A DNA stretch of 64,000 nucleotides from Kineosporia corallincola (lineage in GTDB: Bacteria; Actinomycetota; Actinomycetes; Actinomycetales; Kineosporiaceae). Numbering within the stretch: the stretch's first letter is position 1; the number at the start of each line of letters is the position of its first letter. Below, in pieces: positions 39,120 to 48,375 of the stretch. The DNA is taken from positions 682,001 through 746,000 of the forward strand of contig NZ_JAHBAY010000001.1 of NCBI RefSeq assembly GCF_018499875.1, written 5' to 3'. The position numbers were made by a program, and so were the translations under genes. The notes below the pieces were generated by a model, which did not search any database, had not been told where the DNA came from, and saw only the letters and a program-made list of their open reading frames with translations.

Positions 39120-40832
39120 ATGACCAGGATGAGCACTGTCGGTGACCGGATCGGCCCTCGCCCCGGCGCGTCCACCCCCACCGTGGTCCGCGGGCCGGGC
39201 CGGCGTCCGCACGTCGTGCTGCACGCGGCCGTCGTGGCCGGGCAGGCCGCCGCGGCCTCGCTCGTGGTGGTGCTGATCCCGGTGGTGCTGGCCTGGGCCA
39301 CCGCGTCGTACAGCAAGGCGCCGTGGACCGACGTGGTGCACTTCGGCGTCGGCGCCTGGCTTCTCGCACACCACGCGGGCATCGTGATCGACGAGGGCCA
39401 CCTCGGGTTGGTCCCGTTCGGTCTGCTGCTGGTGCCGGTGGTCAGCTGCTGGTTCGGCGGCGTGCGGCTGGCCCGGGCCCTCGACCCGAACGCCGACGCG
39501 ATCCGCGAGGGCGTCGGCCGGGCCCACCCCGTCGCCCCTGCGCCCAAGGCGATGGGGGTGTTCGTGTTCACCTACGCCGGTATCGTCACCGCGGTGGCCG
39601 CGATCGCCACCTCCAGCGACGTGAGACCCCTTCTGGGGCAGGCGTTCGCGGGCTCGATGACGATCGTCTGCCTGGCCGGGGCGGCCGGTACGGCCGCCTG
39701 GGTGGGCGGTGGCGTGTTGCCCGGGCTGCGCCTGCTGCTCGACAAGACCCGCAGCCCGCGGGTGATCCGTCGCTGCCTGCGCCCGGTCCTGCTCGGCCTG
39801 GCCGTGCAGCTGGTGGCCTGCCTGGTGCTGCTCCTGGTGGCCGGTGGCCTGGGCTGGAGCCGGATCACGGCGTTGCACGGGGCGCTCGGCACCGGCCTGG
39901 TCGGCGGGATCGTGCTGACGCTGGCGCAGCTCCTCGTCGTCCCTGATTTGATGGTGTGGGCGGGCTCTTACGCGGCCGGCAGCGGCTTCTCGGTGGGTGC
40001 GGGCACCGCGGTCGCCCCCGGGCGACTCGACCTCGGTGCGCTGCCTGCCCTGCCGGTGCTGGGCGCCCTGCCCGCCGGGCCGGGCCCGCAGCAGCTCTGG
40101 CTGCTGGCCGCGATCCCGGCCCTCGGCGGTGTGGTGACCGGGGTGCGCGTGCTGCGGATGCCGTTGGGCCGCAGGTTCGTCCACGTCGACGCGTCGGGCC
40201 CCCGGCAGATGATCGAGCGGGTGCCGCACCACGTGCGGGTGCCGATGGTGCGCTCGGTGGTGGCGGCCGTGCTGATGGTGCTCGCCTGGGCGCTGCTGGG
40301 CTGGCTGTCGTCCGGCCCGGCCGGTCCCGGCCGGCTCAGCCGGATGGGCCCGGACGTGCCCGCGCTGGTGCTGCGCATCGCGATCGAGGCGGGCGGCGCG
40401 ATCGTGCTGACGGTGGCGGCCGGGCTGGTGCTGCGCTCGCTCGCCGGGCGGCCGGACCGGCCGGACCGGCCGGTGGCGCAACGGATTCCGGCGGCGAGGA
40501 CGCCCGGGGCGGGCGTGCGTGGGCCGGGCGGCTCGGGTGGGCCGGGCGGCTCAGGTGGGCTGGATGGCTCGGGTGGGCTGGATGGCTTGGGTGGGCCGGG
40601 GGCCGGTTCGGCCGGTGCCTGGGGCCGGACCCCGTCGGACGGGGTCCGGCGGCCGGACCGGGGTGACCGGGGTGACCGGGGTGACCGGGGTGACCGGGGT
40701 GACCGGGCTGACCGGGCTGACCGCCTCTATCGGCCGGACCGCCGGGACCCCGACGAGCGGCCCGGCCGGCCGGCCCGGCTGTCCGAGGCCGACGGCGATC
40801 CGTTGTCGTGGCTGGACCGGCCGCGCGACTGA
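39120..40832 (+). CDS. perM: PerM-like membrane protein (DUF6350) with RGD-repeat tail
   Basis: The protein is 570 residues from ATG 39120; ATG 39129 and GTG 39054 are alternatives. Eight or more membrane helices fill residues 30-430. The place between sucCD and purN/purH is that of mycobacterial perM (Rv0955), a membrane protein needed for division and persistence in mycobacteria. The sequence pattern (SYSKAPWTDVVHFGVGAWLL, IVIDEGHLGLVPFGL) fits DUF6350. The C-terminal 130 residues are a cytoplasmic or outer low-complexity tail with Gly-Ser repeats and (DRG)n repeats. Confidence 0.82.
   Translation: MTRMSTVGDRIGPRPGASTPTVVRGPGRRPHVVLHAAVVAGQAAAASLVVVLIPVVLAWATASYSKAPWTDVVHFGVGAWLLAHHAGIVIDEGHLGLVPFGLLLVPVVSCWFGGVRLARALDPNADAIREGVGRAHPVAPAPKAMGVFVFTYAGIVTAVAAIATSSDVRPLLGQAFAGSMTIVCLAGAAGTAAWVGGGVLPGLRLLLDKTRSPRVIRRCLRPVLLGLAVQLVACLVLLLVAGGLGWSRITALHGALGTGLVGGIVLTLAQLLVVPDLMVWAGSYAAGSGFSVGAGTAVAPGRLDLGALPALPVLGALPAGPGPQQLWLLAAIPALGGVVTGVRVLRMPLGRRFVHVDASGPRQMIERVPHHVRVPMVRSVVAAVLMVLAWALLGWLSSGPAGPGRLSRMGPDVPALVLRIAIEAGGAIVLTVAAGLVLRSLAGRPDRPDRPVAQRIPAARTPGAGVRGPGGSGGPGGSGGLDGSGGLDGLGGPGAGSAGAWGRTPSDGVRRPDRGDRGDRGDRGDRGDRADRADRLYRPDRRDPDERPGRPARLSEADGDPLSWLDRPRD
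40656..40722 (+). repeat. 9-bp in-frame tandem array encoding DRG/DRA repeats in perM
   Basis: Five units of GACCGGGGT (40656-40700) and two of GACCGGGCT (40701-40718), then a partial unit. The period is exactly 9 and in frame, encoding Asp-Arg-Gly repeats that contain consecutive RGD triplets. Just upstream (about 40520-40610) lie Gly-Ser-Gly-Gly repeats. Confidence 0.9.
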
Positions 40833-40870
40833 GCGGAGACTCCCTCGGCGCCGGGACGGTCGGCGTCGGC

Positions 40871-41890
40871 TCAGGTGTTGCGGGCCCGCTGGTTCAGGTC
40901 GTCGAGGATGTTGTTGAAGCGGTCGTTCGTGGCGTCCACGCAGGCCTCGGCGGCGGACTCGGTGTTGGCCCGGGCCTGGCACTCCTCCAGCTCGGAGACC
41001 ACCGGGTAGTAGACCGCCTGCGACACCAGCACCAGCAGCAGCATGCCGGTCAGGCCGAGCCCGAACAGCGTGAACACCAGGCCCCGCGCGCCCATCCCGG
41101 AGCGGTGCATCTCGGCCAGCCCGATCAGCACCCGCACGCCGACCAGCGCCGCGGCCAGCCCGAGCGCGATGCCGGCCAGCCGGAACGGCAGGGCCAGCTG
41201 CGACACGATCAGCAGACCGATCACCATGATCATGAACAGCCGCAGCCGGTCGCGGGTGCGCAGGGCGATGACCTTGAGCTCGTCGGGCGTCTTGCGCTTG
41301 CGCTCAGGCAGGTTCCACTGCGCGTTCGGCGGGGGATACGGGCCCTGCTGGTGCGGTGCGGGCTGCTGGAACCAGGCGCCGGGCGGGTACTGGCCCCCGG
41401 ACGCACCGGGCTGCGCGGGGTACTGGCCTGACGGTGCTCCGGGCTGCGGGGGGTAGGGGCCTGACGGTGCTCCGGGCTGTGCCGGGTACTGCTGATCCGG
41501 GTACGGCTGGGGCGGGGTCTGGGCGGCGTCGTACGGCGGAGCCGCCGGGCTGCCCGGCCCACCGGACGGACCGCCGTTCCCGTTCTGCGGCAGCCAGGCC
41601 GCCGGAACCTGACCGGGCGGCAACGGCGGCCGGTGGGTGGCCCCCTCGTCGTTCTGGCCTGAGGAGTTCTGGCTCGGGGAGTTCTGACCCGGGGCGTGCG
41701 CGTCCCCCGCGGGTGCGCCGACCTGCTCGGCTGACGTCTCGGCTGAGTGGTCGTCGTCCTGCGGCACCGGGCGGGTCTCCGGTGCGTCGGGCCAGTCGTT
41801 GCCCGGCCCGTGGTTCGGGGTGCTCGGCACGGCTCCTCGTTGTTCGCTCGGCGGCCACCACCGACGGTGGCCGGTTTCTTGCATTGTCAC
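40871..41890 (-). CDS. Membrane protein with 11-residue Pro-Gln-Tyr repeats
   Basis: The 339-residue protein has a disordered N-terminal half (about 195 residues) rich in Pro, Gln, Gly and Tyr, with three 11-residue repeats of the type YPAQPGAPSGQ. A basic stretch RKRKTPDELK precedes three membrane helices (about 220-238, 243-262, 275-298) and an outer C-terminal tail with two cysteines (EECQARAN, AACVDATND). No family is recognised. The start may be GTG 41890 or ATG 41884; TATCCG stands 6 bases before the latter. It is convergent with perM and divergent from purN. Confidence 0.65.
   Translation of the reverse strand: MTMQETGHRRWWPPSEQRGAVPSTPNHGPGNDWPDAPETRPVPQDDDHSAETSAEQVGAPAGDAHAPGQNSPSQNSSGQNDEGATHRPPLPPGQVPAAWLPQNGNGGPSGGPGSPAAPPYDAAQTPPQPYPDQQYPAQPGAPSGPYPPQPGAPSGQYPAQPGASGGQYPPGAWFQQPAPHQQGPYPPPNAQWNLPERKRKTPDELKVIALRTRDRLRLFMIMVIGLLIVSQLALPFRLAGIALGLAAALVGVRVLIGLAEMHRSGMGARGLVFTLFGLGLTGMLLLVLVSQAVYYPVVSELEECQARANTESAAEACVDATNDRFNNILDDLNQRARNT
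41388..41486 (-). repeat. Three 33-bp coding repeats
   Basis: Three tandem 33-bp units encode the 11-residue repeats YPAQPGAPSGP, YPPQPGAPSGQ and YPAQPGASGGQ of the minus-strand membrane protein. Confidence 0.8.
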
Positions 41891-42002
41891 CGGATACTTC
41901 TCAAATCATGCGGTACCACCCGGCCGCCGCGCGGGAGCGGGGTGGGACGGGGCTCCGGGCGGTTCCCCCGGACGCGATGCCCGGGTTCGGCCCCGGGCTG
42001 GC

Positions 42003-42008
42003 TATCGT
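42003..42008 (+). promoter_or_regulatory. -10 box for leaderless purN
   Basis: TATCGT ends 8 bases before GTG 42017 and decides that start; open frame continues upstream to 41747. Confidence 0.45.
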
Positions 42009-42016
42009 CTCCGTTC

Positions 42017-42667
42017 GTGACCGAGGAACCCCAGGTGCCCGACAGTGCCGGACCCCGGAACGGCGCCGTGACGCCGCCGCGGGTCGCCGTGATCGTGTCT
42101 GGCAGCGGAACTCTGCTGCAAGCACTTCTGGACAACGCACAGGGCTACACCATCAGTTCCGTCCTCTCCGACCGTGCCGACGCGCTGGGACTCGAGCGGG
42201 CCCGCGCCGCCGGGGTGCCCACGGCGGTGGTCCAGCTGAAGGACTTCCCGGACCGCGCGGCCTGGGACCGGGGCCTGCTGCGGGCGGTCGAGGCGTTCTC
42301 GCCCGACCTGATCGTGCTGGCCGGCTTCATGCGCATCCTCGGCGAGCCGCTGCTGGCGGCCTACGGCGGGCGCATCGTCAACACCCATCCGGCTCTGCTC
42401 CCGGCCTTCCCCGGCGCCCACGGGGTACGCGACGCGCTGGCCCACGGGGTCAAGGTGACCGGCTGCTCGGTGATCCTGATCGACGCGGGCGTCGACTCCG
42501 GCCCGATCATCGCCCAGCGAGCGACCGAGGTGCTGGACGACGACACCGAGGAGACGCTGCACGAGCGGATCAAGGTGATCGAGCGGGAGCTGCTGGTCGA
42601 CGTCGTGGAACGGATGACCACGGGGGGCTGGCAGGTGGACGGTCGCCGGGTGCTTCTGCGGCGCTAG
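42017..42667 (+). CDS. purN: Phosphoribosylglycinamide formyltransferase
   Basis: PurN transfers a formyl group from 10-formyl-THF to GAR, the third step of purine synthesis. The 216-residue protein has the N-terminal VAVIVSGSGTLLQALLD and the catalytic Asn-His region IVNTHPALLPAFPGAHGV, with the aspartate in GVDSGPIIAQ. The usual SGxGSNLQ motif reads SGSGTLLQ. A 20-residue extension precedes the fold. The stop codon TAG overlaps the -10 box of the purH riboswitch transcript. Confidence 0.95.
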   Translation: MTEEPQVPDSAGPRNGAVTPPRVAVIVSGSGTLLQALLDNAQGYTISSVLSDRADALGLERARAAGVPTAVVQLKDFPDRAAWDRGLLRAVEAFSPDLIVLAGFMRILGEPLLAAYGGRIVNTHPALLPAFPGAHGVRDALAHGVKVTGCSVILIDAGVDSGPIIAQRATEVLDDDTEETLHERIKVIERELLVDVVERMTTGGWQVDGRRVLLRR

Positions 42668-42670
42668 GAT
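42665..42670 (+). promoter_or_regulatory. -10 box of the purH riboswitch transcript, overlapping the purN stop
   Basis: TAGGAT begins with the purN stop codon TAG. It would start transcription at about 42677, right at the 5' edge of the ZTP aptamer. Confidence 0.5.
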
Positions 42671-42673
42671 GGC

Positions 42674-42752
42674 GGCGCCGCGACTGGCGTTCGGGTGGGC
42701 CAACCACCGGGGAGCGGTGGAGTGTCGTCCTCCGGGTCGTTCGCCTGGGCCC
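42674..42752 (+). ncRNA. ZTP/ZMP riboswitch (pfl motif) upstream of purH
   Basis: The conserved pfl-motif elements are present in order: CGACTGGCG (42681-42689), a hairpin with GGGTGGG and ACCACC, GGGGAGC (42709-42715), and after a variable stem the 3' pseudoknot part TTCGCCTGGGC (42740-42750). This class senses ZTP and ZMP, which build up when 10-formyl-THF is short, and turns on purine and folate genes. Gene purH uses ZMP (AICAR), so the context fits exactly. No T-run terminator follows; the expression platform may act on the ribosome site before ATG 42810. Confidence 0.92.
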
Positions 42753-42809
42753 TGAGCTGTAGCTACGGCTGCGCACCCGTTGACGGCCAAATCCGCTGGG
42801 AGTGAACGC

Positions 42810-44405
42810 ATGACGTCCGAAACCGCCACCCGGTTGCCGATCCGCCGGGCCCTGGTCTCCGTCTACGACAAGACCGGTCTCGAAGAGCTCGCCCGCGGCC
42901 TGCACGAGGCCGGGGTGGCCCTGGTCTCCACCGGTTCCACGGCGGGGCGCATCGCCGCCGCCGGGGTTCCGGTCACCAAGGTCGAAGACCTCACCGGCTT
43001 TCCCGAGTGCCTCGACGGCCGGGTCAAGACGCTTCACCCGAAGGTGCACGCCGGCCTGCTGGCCGACCGTCGCCTCGAATCGCACGTGCAGCAGCTGGGC
43101 GAGCTCGGGGTGGAGCCGTTCGACCTGCTGATCAGCAACCTCTACCCGTTCACCGCCACCGTCGCCTCCGGCGCCACGCCCGACGAGTGCGTCGAGCAGA
43201 TCGACATCGGCGGCCCGAGCATGGTGCGTGGCGCGGCCAAGAACCACCCCTCGGTCGCCGTCGTGGTCGACCCGGCGCGCTACGCCGACGTGCTGGCCGC
43301 GGTCGCCGCCGGCGGGTTCACCCTGGCGCAGCGGCAGCAGCTGGCCGCCGACGCGTTCCGGCACACCGCCGAGTACGACGTCGCGGTCGCCTCCTGGATG
43401 GGCAGCGTGCTCACCCCGGCCGAGGACGGCTCGCCGTTCCCGACCTGGGCCGGCGCCACCTACCGTCGCGAGGCCGTGCTGCGCTACGGCGAGAACCCGC
43501 ACCAGCAGGCGGCGCTCTACCGCAGCGAGCGGGCCGGGCTGGCGCACGCCGAGCAGCTGCACGGCAAGGAGATGTCGTACAACAACTACGTCGACACCGA
43601 CGCCGCCTGGCGGGCCGCGCACGACCACGGTGACGCGCCGACCGTCGCGATCATCAAGCACAACAACCCGTGCGGCATCGCGGTGGAGACCGGCGCCGAC
43701 GGGGTGGCGGGTGCCCACCTGAAGGCCCACAACTGCGACCCGGTCTCGGCCTACGGCGGCGTGGTGGCCACCAACTCCACCGTCAGCGTGGCGATGGCCG
43801 AGCGGCTGTCCGAGATCTTCACCGAGGTGGTGGCCGCCCCCGACTTCGAGCCGGCCGCCCTCGAGGTGCTCACCCGCAAGAAGAACATCCGGCTGCTGAA
43901 GGTGCCCGCCGACACCGCCCCGGCCGCCACCGAGACCCGGCCGATCAGCGGCGGTCTGCTGATCCAGCAGGTCGACCGCATCGACGCCGACACGGAGACC
44001 GGTGGTGACGCGCCGTCGAAGTGGCGCCTGGTCTCCGGCGAGCCGGCCGACGAGGCCACGCTGGCCGACCTGGAGTTCGCCTGGACGGCGATCCGCGCGG
44101 TCAAGTCCAACGCCATCCTGCTGGCCGACGGCGGTGCCAGCGTCGGCATCGGCATGGGTCAGGTCAACCGGGTCGACTCGTGCCGCCTGGCGGTCGAGCG
44201 GGCCGGGGCCGACCGGGCCAAGGGCGCGGTCGCCGCGTCCGACGCCTTCTTCCCGTTCGCCGACGGCCTTCAGGTGCTGCTGGAGGCCGGCGTGCGCGCC
44301 GTGGTCCAGCCCGGCGGGTCGATCCGCGACGAGGAGGTCATCGCCGCGGCGCAGGCCGCCGGCGTGACCATGTACCTCACCGGCACCCGTCACTTCGCCC
44401 ACTGA
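42810..44405 (+). CDS. purH: Bifunctional AICAR transformylase/IMP cyclohydrolase
   Basis: PurH carries out the last two steps to IMP. The 531-residue protein has the N-terminal cyclohydrolase ([33 protein letters not shown]) and the C-terminal transformylase with Lys-His in [11 protein letters not shown] and DAFFPFADG, then [12 protein letters not shown]. It ends with [11 protein letters not shown] 42810 follows GGGAG at good spacing; an in-frame TTG at 42780 is rejected. It is controlled by the ZTP riboswitch. The stop codon sits in a degenerate tandem repeat. Confidence 0.97.
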   Translation: MTSETATRLPIRRALVSVYDKTGLEELARGLHEAGVALVSTGSTAGRIAAAGVPVTKVEDLTGFPECLDGRVKTLHPKVHAGLLADRRLESHVQQLGELGVEPFDLLISNLYPFTATVASGATPDECVEQIDIGGPSMVRGAAKNHPSVAVVVDPARYADVLAAVAAGGFTLAQRQQLAADAFRHTAEYDVAVASWMGSVLTPAEDGSPFPTWAGATYRREAVLRYGENPHQQAALYRSERAGLAHAEQLHGKEMSYNNYVDTDAAWRAAHDHGDAPTVAIIKHNNPCGIAVETGADGVAGAHLKAHNCDPVSAYGGVVATNSTVSVAMAERLSEIFTEVVAAPDFEPAALEVLTRKKNIRLLKVPADTAPAATETRPISGGLLIQQVDRIDADTETGGDAPSKWRLVSGEPADEATLADLEFAWTAIRAVKSNAILLADGGASVGIGMGQVNRVDSCRLAVERAGADRAKGAVAASDAFFPFADGLQVLLEAGVRAVVQPGGSIRDEEVIAAAQAAGVTMYLTGTRHFAH

Positions 44406-44432
44406 TCAGCCCGCTGATCATCCACTGACCGA
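44400..44432 (+). repeat. Degenerate tandem repeat across the purH stop codon
   Basis: CACTGATCAGCC (44400), CGCTGATCATC (44412) and CACTGACCGA (44423) form three imperfect copies with a period of 11-12. The first holds the purH stop. It resembles the repeat at the groEL stop. Confidence 0.6.
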
Positions 44433-44452
44433 ACGGGAGAGCTGAACCCCCC

Positions 44453-44725
44453 ATGGAAGGGCCGTCGCTACCGGTTCGCCGCATCGCGTTCCTGGTCGTG
44501 CTTGCGCTCATCGCCGTGTCACTGCCACTGGCGATGCTGGTGAACTACCAGGCCGGGGGGTACACGCTCGCCCTGGCCGCCCTGGTCGGCGGCGCCTGCC
44601 GCGCGGTCCTGCCCGACAGCCTCTGCCTGGGACTGCTCGTGCGGTCCCGGCAGCAGGACGTCATCACCATGGTGCTGCTCGGTGTCGGGCTCGCCCTGCT
44701 CACCTGGAAGGTCCCGGGTGGGTGA
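44453..44725 (+). CDS. DUF3017 family small membrane protein
   Basis: The 90-residue protein has three short membrane helices (about residues 10-30, 35-52, 68-85). The pattern GGYTLALAALVGGACRAVLPD then CLGLLVRSRQQDV fits DUF3017, which is common after purH or near one-carbon genes in actinobacteria. The function is unknown. ATG 44453 follows GGGAGAG. It is probably co-transcribed with purH. Confidence 0.82.
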   Translation: MEGPSLPVRRIAFLVVLALIAVSLPLAMLVNYQAGGYTLALAALVGGACRAVLPDSLCLGLLVRSRQQDVITMVLLGVGLALLTWKVPGG

Positions 44726-44772
44726 GCAGGGCGGGTGCCGAAGGCCCGCAGACAGGCCGAACAGCGAGCGCC

Positions 44773-44778
44773 TAGGCT
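44773..44778 (+). promoter_or_regulatory. -10 box of the telA-pknG operon
   Basis: TAGGCT lies 134 bases before the telA start, after the DUF3017 gene. It gives a leader of about 130 GC-rich bases. It is the only good promoter candidate seen before the ten-gene run. Confidence 0.45.
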
Positions 44779-44912
44779 GACGTGAGCCGCCGCGAGGTGG
44801 CGTGCAACGCAGCTCCGGGTCTGAGCGTTGTGCAGGGGGAGGGCCCTGCCGGGCCCGGCACCACCCCGCGCGCCCGCGCCGGCCCCGGGGGAACTGACGC
44901 GAAAGGGATTCG

Positions 44913-46181
44913 ATGAGCGAGCCGACCAGCCCCGGTTCCCAGGCGGCCGCGAGCCGCCCGAGCCCGTTGCAGCCCCCGGCCCCGGCCGCCTCGCCGCTCA
45001 CCCTGAGCGCGCCTGAGCCGCCGCCCACCATCGCCCAGACCCAGGCCCCCGAGATGGCCCCGGCCGTCGACCCGGCCGCGCTGCCCGGGCTCGACGCCAA
45101 GGTCGAGGACTACGTCGGCTCGCTGCTGGCGGCCGACCCGAGGTCGCCGGAGTTCGCCACCCGCACCAACGACGTGCGCACGATGGGCGACACCGACATC
45201 CGCGAGGCCGCCGACAGCTCCAACCGGCTGCTCCAGGTGCCGGTGAAGGCGCTGAACGAGGGCGGGCTGTCGCAGGGCTCCAAGGTCGGCACCACGCTGG
45301 TCGAGCTGCGCCGCACGGTCGAGGAGCTCGACCCGAAGGGCGCCACCGGCACCAAGAAGATCCTCGGGATGATCCCGTTCGGCAACAAGGTGCGCGACTA
45401 CTTCCAGCGTTACCAGAGCGCACAGGAGCAGCTGAACGCGATCATCCAGGCGCTCTACAACGGTCAGGACGAGCTGCGGCGCGACAACGCCTCGCTGAAC
45501 CAGGAGAAGCAGCAGCTCTGGACCACCATGGCCCGGCTGAACCAGTACATCTACGTGGCCGAGCAACTCGACCGGCGGCTGTCCGCCACCATCGCCGAGC
45601 TGGAGGCCGGTGACCCGCAGCGGGCCAAGGCCCTGCGCGAGGACGTGCTGTTCTACGTGCGGCAGAAGCACCAGGACCTGCTCACCCAGCTGGCCGTGTC
45701 GATCCAGGGCTACCTGGCCATGGACATCATCATCAAGAACAACCTGGAGCTGATCAAGGGCGTCGACCGGGCCACCACCACCACGGTGTCGGCCCTGCGC
45801 ACGGCCGTGATCGTGGCTCAGGCGCTGTCGAACCAGCAGCTGGTGCTCGACCAGATCACCGCGCTGAACAGCACCACCTCGCGGATGATCGAGACCACCT
45901 CGGAGATGCTGAAAGACAATTCGGCGCGGATCCAGGCCGGGGCCGCGTCGTCGGCGGTCGGCCTGCCCGAGCTCCAGAAGGCCTTCGCCAACATCTACGC
46001 CACCATGGACGCGATCGACACGTTCAAGGTTCAGGCGCTCGACACGATGGCCGCCACCATCGGCACGCTGGAGACCGAGACCACCAAGGCCCGGGGCTAT
46101 CTCGACCGGGTGCACGCGAACGACCAGCGCTCGGCCCAGGCGGAGCACGGCGGGTCGCTCGACCTGGGTCTCGGTCGCTGA
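44913..46181 (+). CDS. TelA-family toxic anion resistance protein
   Basis: The 422-residue protein has a Pro-rich N-terminal 60 residues and then a nearly all-helical TelA domain. Visible TelA signatures are PFGNKVRDYFQRYQSAQEQL, LNQYIYVAEQLDRRLSATIA and LLTQLAVSIQGYLAMDIIIK followed by NNLELIKGVDRATTTTVSAL. TelA proteins often sit with Ter stress genes; their molecular action is not known. ATG 44913 follows GAAAGGGA. It heads the operon that includes pknG. Confidence 0.9.
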   Translation: MSEPTSPGSQAAASRPSPLQPPAPAASPLTLSAPEPPPTIAQTQAPEMAPAVDPAALPGLDAKVEDYVGSLLAADPRSPEFATRTNDVRTMGDTDIREAADSSNRLLQVPVKALNEGGLSQGSKVGTTLVELRRTVEELDPKGATGTKKILGMIPFGNKVRDYFQRYQSAQEQLNAIIQALYNGQDELRRDNASLNQEKQQLWTTMARLNQYIYVAEQLDRRLSATIAELEAGDPQRAKALREDVLFYVRQKHQDLLTQLAVSIQGYLAMDIIIKNNLELIKGVDRATTTTVSALRTAVIVAQALSNQQLVLDQITALNSTTSRMIETTSEMLKDNSARIQAGAASSAVGLPELQKAFANIYATMDAIDTFKVQALDTMAATIGTLETETTKARGYLDRVHANDQRSAQAEHGGSLDLGLGR

Positions 46182-46228
46182 GCGTCTGCCGGCACGAGGG
46201 ATGGCGATGCACACAGGACGGGGTCACC

Positions 46229-46882
46229 GTGTCGTTCGGTGACTGGCTCGGCCGGGTCTTCGGGAAGGATCCCGAGCCGCAACAGCCCCGGCCGGAGCTG
46301 CCGAGGGTGAGTACCAGCGAGCAGTTGCTGGCCGATCTGGACGAGTTCCAGCAGGAGATCGCCGGCCGGGTGCCCGCGATGGTGGTGTCGCGGGTGGCCC
46401 GGGTGTCGTCGATCGTGCGGGAGACCGTCCCGCGCCTCGACCAGCTCGGGGCGGGCAGCTACCAGGCGCACACCGTGGTGGCCACGGCCACCAGCTACCT
46501 GCCCGAGGCGGTGGGCGGCTACCTGCGCCTGCCCCGGTCGTGGGCCGACACCCGGCCGATCGCGAACGGCAAGACCGCCCTGCTGCTGCTGTGCGACCAG
46601 CTCGACCTGCTGGCCTACAAGATGGACCAGATCTTCGACGCGGTCTGCCGGGCCGACGCCGCCGCGCTGATCGCCCACGGCCAGTTCCTGGCCGAGAAGT
46701 TCGGCGACGGAGGCGGTCTCGACCTGGGCGGGCCGATCAGCGTGCCGCCCCAGCCGTCGGTTCAGCCGTCGGTTCAGCCGTTGTCGCCGGTGCCGCACCC
46801 CGAAATTGAGGACGACGAACCGACCGGCCCCGGCCGCACCCCGCCGCCGCGCCGGCTCGAGCCCCCGACGGGTACGTCATGA
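46229..46882 (+). CDS. Uncharacterised protein between TelA and the AAA ATPase
   Basis: This is a 217-residue protein. The folded part is about residues 30-165 and helical ([53 protein letters not shown]). A Pro-rich acidic tail of about 50 residues follows. The arrangement of two helical bundles and a short conserved [11 protein letters not shown] loop recalls proteins found with TelA in other bacteria, but I do not recognise a named family. It overlaps the next gene by ATGA. Confidence 0.6.
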   Translation: MSFGDWLGRVFGKDPEPQQPRPELPRVSTSEQLLADLDEFQQEIAGRVPAMVVSRVARVSSIVRETVPRLDQLGAGSYQAHTVVATATSYLPEAVGGYLRLPRSWADTRPIANGKTALLLLCDQLDLLAYKMDQIFDAVCRADAAALIAHGQFLAEKFGDGGGLDLGGPISVPPQPSVQPSVQPLSPVPHPEIEDDEPTGPGRTPPPRRLEPPTGTS

Positions 46883-48375
46883 CCGATCGTCACGAACTGC
46901 TGCCGGCCCTGGACCGGCTCGCCGAGGTGGGTGCGGCCGCCGGACTGGACCGTGACCGGGCGCGCGCCGAGGGAGCGGCCTTCGCCGCCGCCGTCGCCGA
47001 GTCGGCCACCGGCGCGGCCCAGCACTGGGCCGGTCTGCTGGGCCGCACCGTGCAGGACTTCTTCGACGCCGCGAGCGGCGCCCGGCGCTGGCGGGGCGCG
47101 CCCACCGCGCTGCTCACCGAGCTGGCGTCGGCCGGGAGCCCGGCCGCGGGTGACTACGCCGTCGCGCTGACCGAGGTGGCCTCCGCCGCGTGCTCGCTGG
47201 GGGAGCCGGCCATCCGGGTCGTCGCGGCGGCCTCGGCCGCCTCGGCGGCGCAGCTCGCCGCCACCGGAACACGTTCCGCCGCAGGCGGTCTGCCCATCGG
47301 CGGCGGGCCCGGACCGGTGGCGACCAGCGGCTCACCGGCGCCCACCCACCCCACCCCGCCACCGCCGGGGCCGCTCTCGGTGCAGGACCTGCCCGGGGGC
47401 TGGCGGTTCGCCGGCACCCCGGTGCCCCCGGCCGGGCCCGGCACGGGCCACCCGAGCCGGCCACCCACCCAGGCGACCGCGACCGATCAGGTGCCACCGG
47501 CGTCCACCGTTGACCAGGCACCGCCCGCCCGGCCGCTGGCCGAACTGCTCGAAGAGCTCGACGCGCTGATCGGGCTGACCACGGTGAAGAACGAGATCCA
47601 CCGGCAGGCGCAACTGCTGCGGGTCGAGAAGCTGCGCGCCGAGGCCGGTCTGCGCAGCGTCACCATCACCCGGCACCTGGTGTTCAACGGCAACCCGGGC
47701 ACCGGGAAGACCACCGTCGCGCGCCTGGTCGCCGGTATCTACCGGGCCCTCGGGCTGCTCAGTCAGGGACACCTCGTCGAGGTGGACCGGTCCGAGCTGG
47801 TCGCCGGCTATCTGGGCCAGACCGCCGCGAAGACCGCCGAGGTGGTGAAGAGCGCCCTGGGCGGGGTGCTGTTCATCGACGAGGCGTACTCGCTGGCCGG
47901 CGACGACTACGGGACCGAGGCGATCGACACGCTGGTCAAGGAGATGGAGGACCACCGTGACGACCTGGTGGTCATCGTGGCCGGCTACCCCGTCCCGATG
48001 GCTGGTTTCATCGCCAGCAACCCGGGCCTGTCCAGCCGGTTCCGCACCGTGATCGAGTTCGGTGACTACACCGGCGGCGAGCTGGAGCAGATCTTCGCGC
48101 GGCACGCGGCCGGGGCCGACTACGAGGTGGGGGAGCGCACGCTCGCCCGGTTCCGCGAACTGCTGCCCGGTGAGCCCCGGCCGACCGGCTTCGGCAACGG
48201 GCGCTGGGCCCGCAACGTGCTGGAGGCCGCGATCGGGCACCAGGCCTGGCGGCTGCGCGACGTGGAGGCGCCCACCCTGGAGCAGCTGCGTGAGCTGCTG
48301 CCGGGTGACCTCGACGGTACGGATCCGCAAGAACAGAAGGAGCCCACGGACCAGGGATCGGAGCCCGCACGGTGA
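46879..48375 (+). CDS. CbxX/CfxQ-type AAA+ ATPase
   Basis: The 498-residue protein has an N-terminal helical region of about 130 residues and a Pro-rich linker. One AAA+ domain follows: Walker [14 protein letters not shown] near residue 272, the pore-like loop [14 protein letters not shown], Walker [17 protein letters not shown], and the arginine-finger region SNPGLSSRF. This is the CbxX/EccA subfamily, whose members remodel proteins (RuBisCO activase, ESX secretion). The target here is unknown; operon partners are candidates. It overlaps both neighbours by 4 bases. Confidence 0.88.
   Translation: MTDRHELLPALDRLAEVGAAAGLDRDRARAEGAAFAAAVAESATGAAQHWAGLLGRTVQDFFDAASGARRWRGAPTALLTELASAGSPAAGDYAVALTEVASAACSLGEPAIRVVAAASAASAAQLAATGTRSAAGGLPIGGGPGPVATSGSPAPTHPTPPPPGPLSVQDLPGGWRFAGTPVPPAGPGTGHPSRPPTQATATDQVPPASTVDQAPPARPLAELLEELDALIGLTTVKNEIHRQAQLLRVEKLRAEAGLRSVTITRHLVFNGNPGTGKTTVARLVAGIYRALGLLSQGHLVEVDRSELVAGYLGQTAAKTAEVVKSALGGVLFIDEAYSLAGDDYGTEAIDTLVKEMEDHRDDLVVIVAGYPVPMAGFIASNPGLSSRFRTVIEFGDYTGGELEQIFARHAAGADYEVGERTLARFRELLPGEPRPTGFGNGRWARNVLEAAIGHQAWRLRDVEAPTLEQLRELLPGDLDGTDPQEQKEPTDQGSEPAR

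Noticed and set aside
40656-40722. 9-bp direct repeats considered as replication iterons
   Set aside because: They are in frame within perM, encode DRG repeats, and there is no AT-rich region or replication gene nearby.
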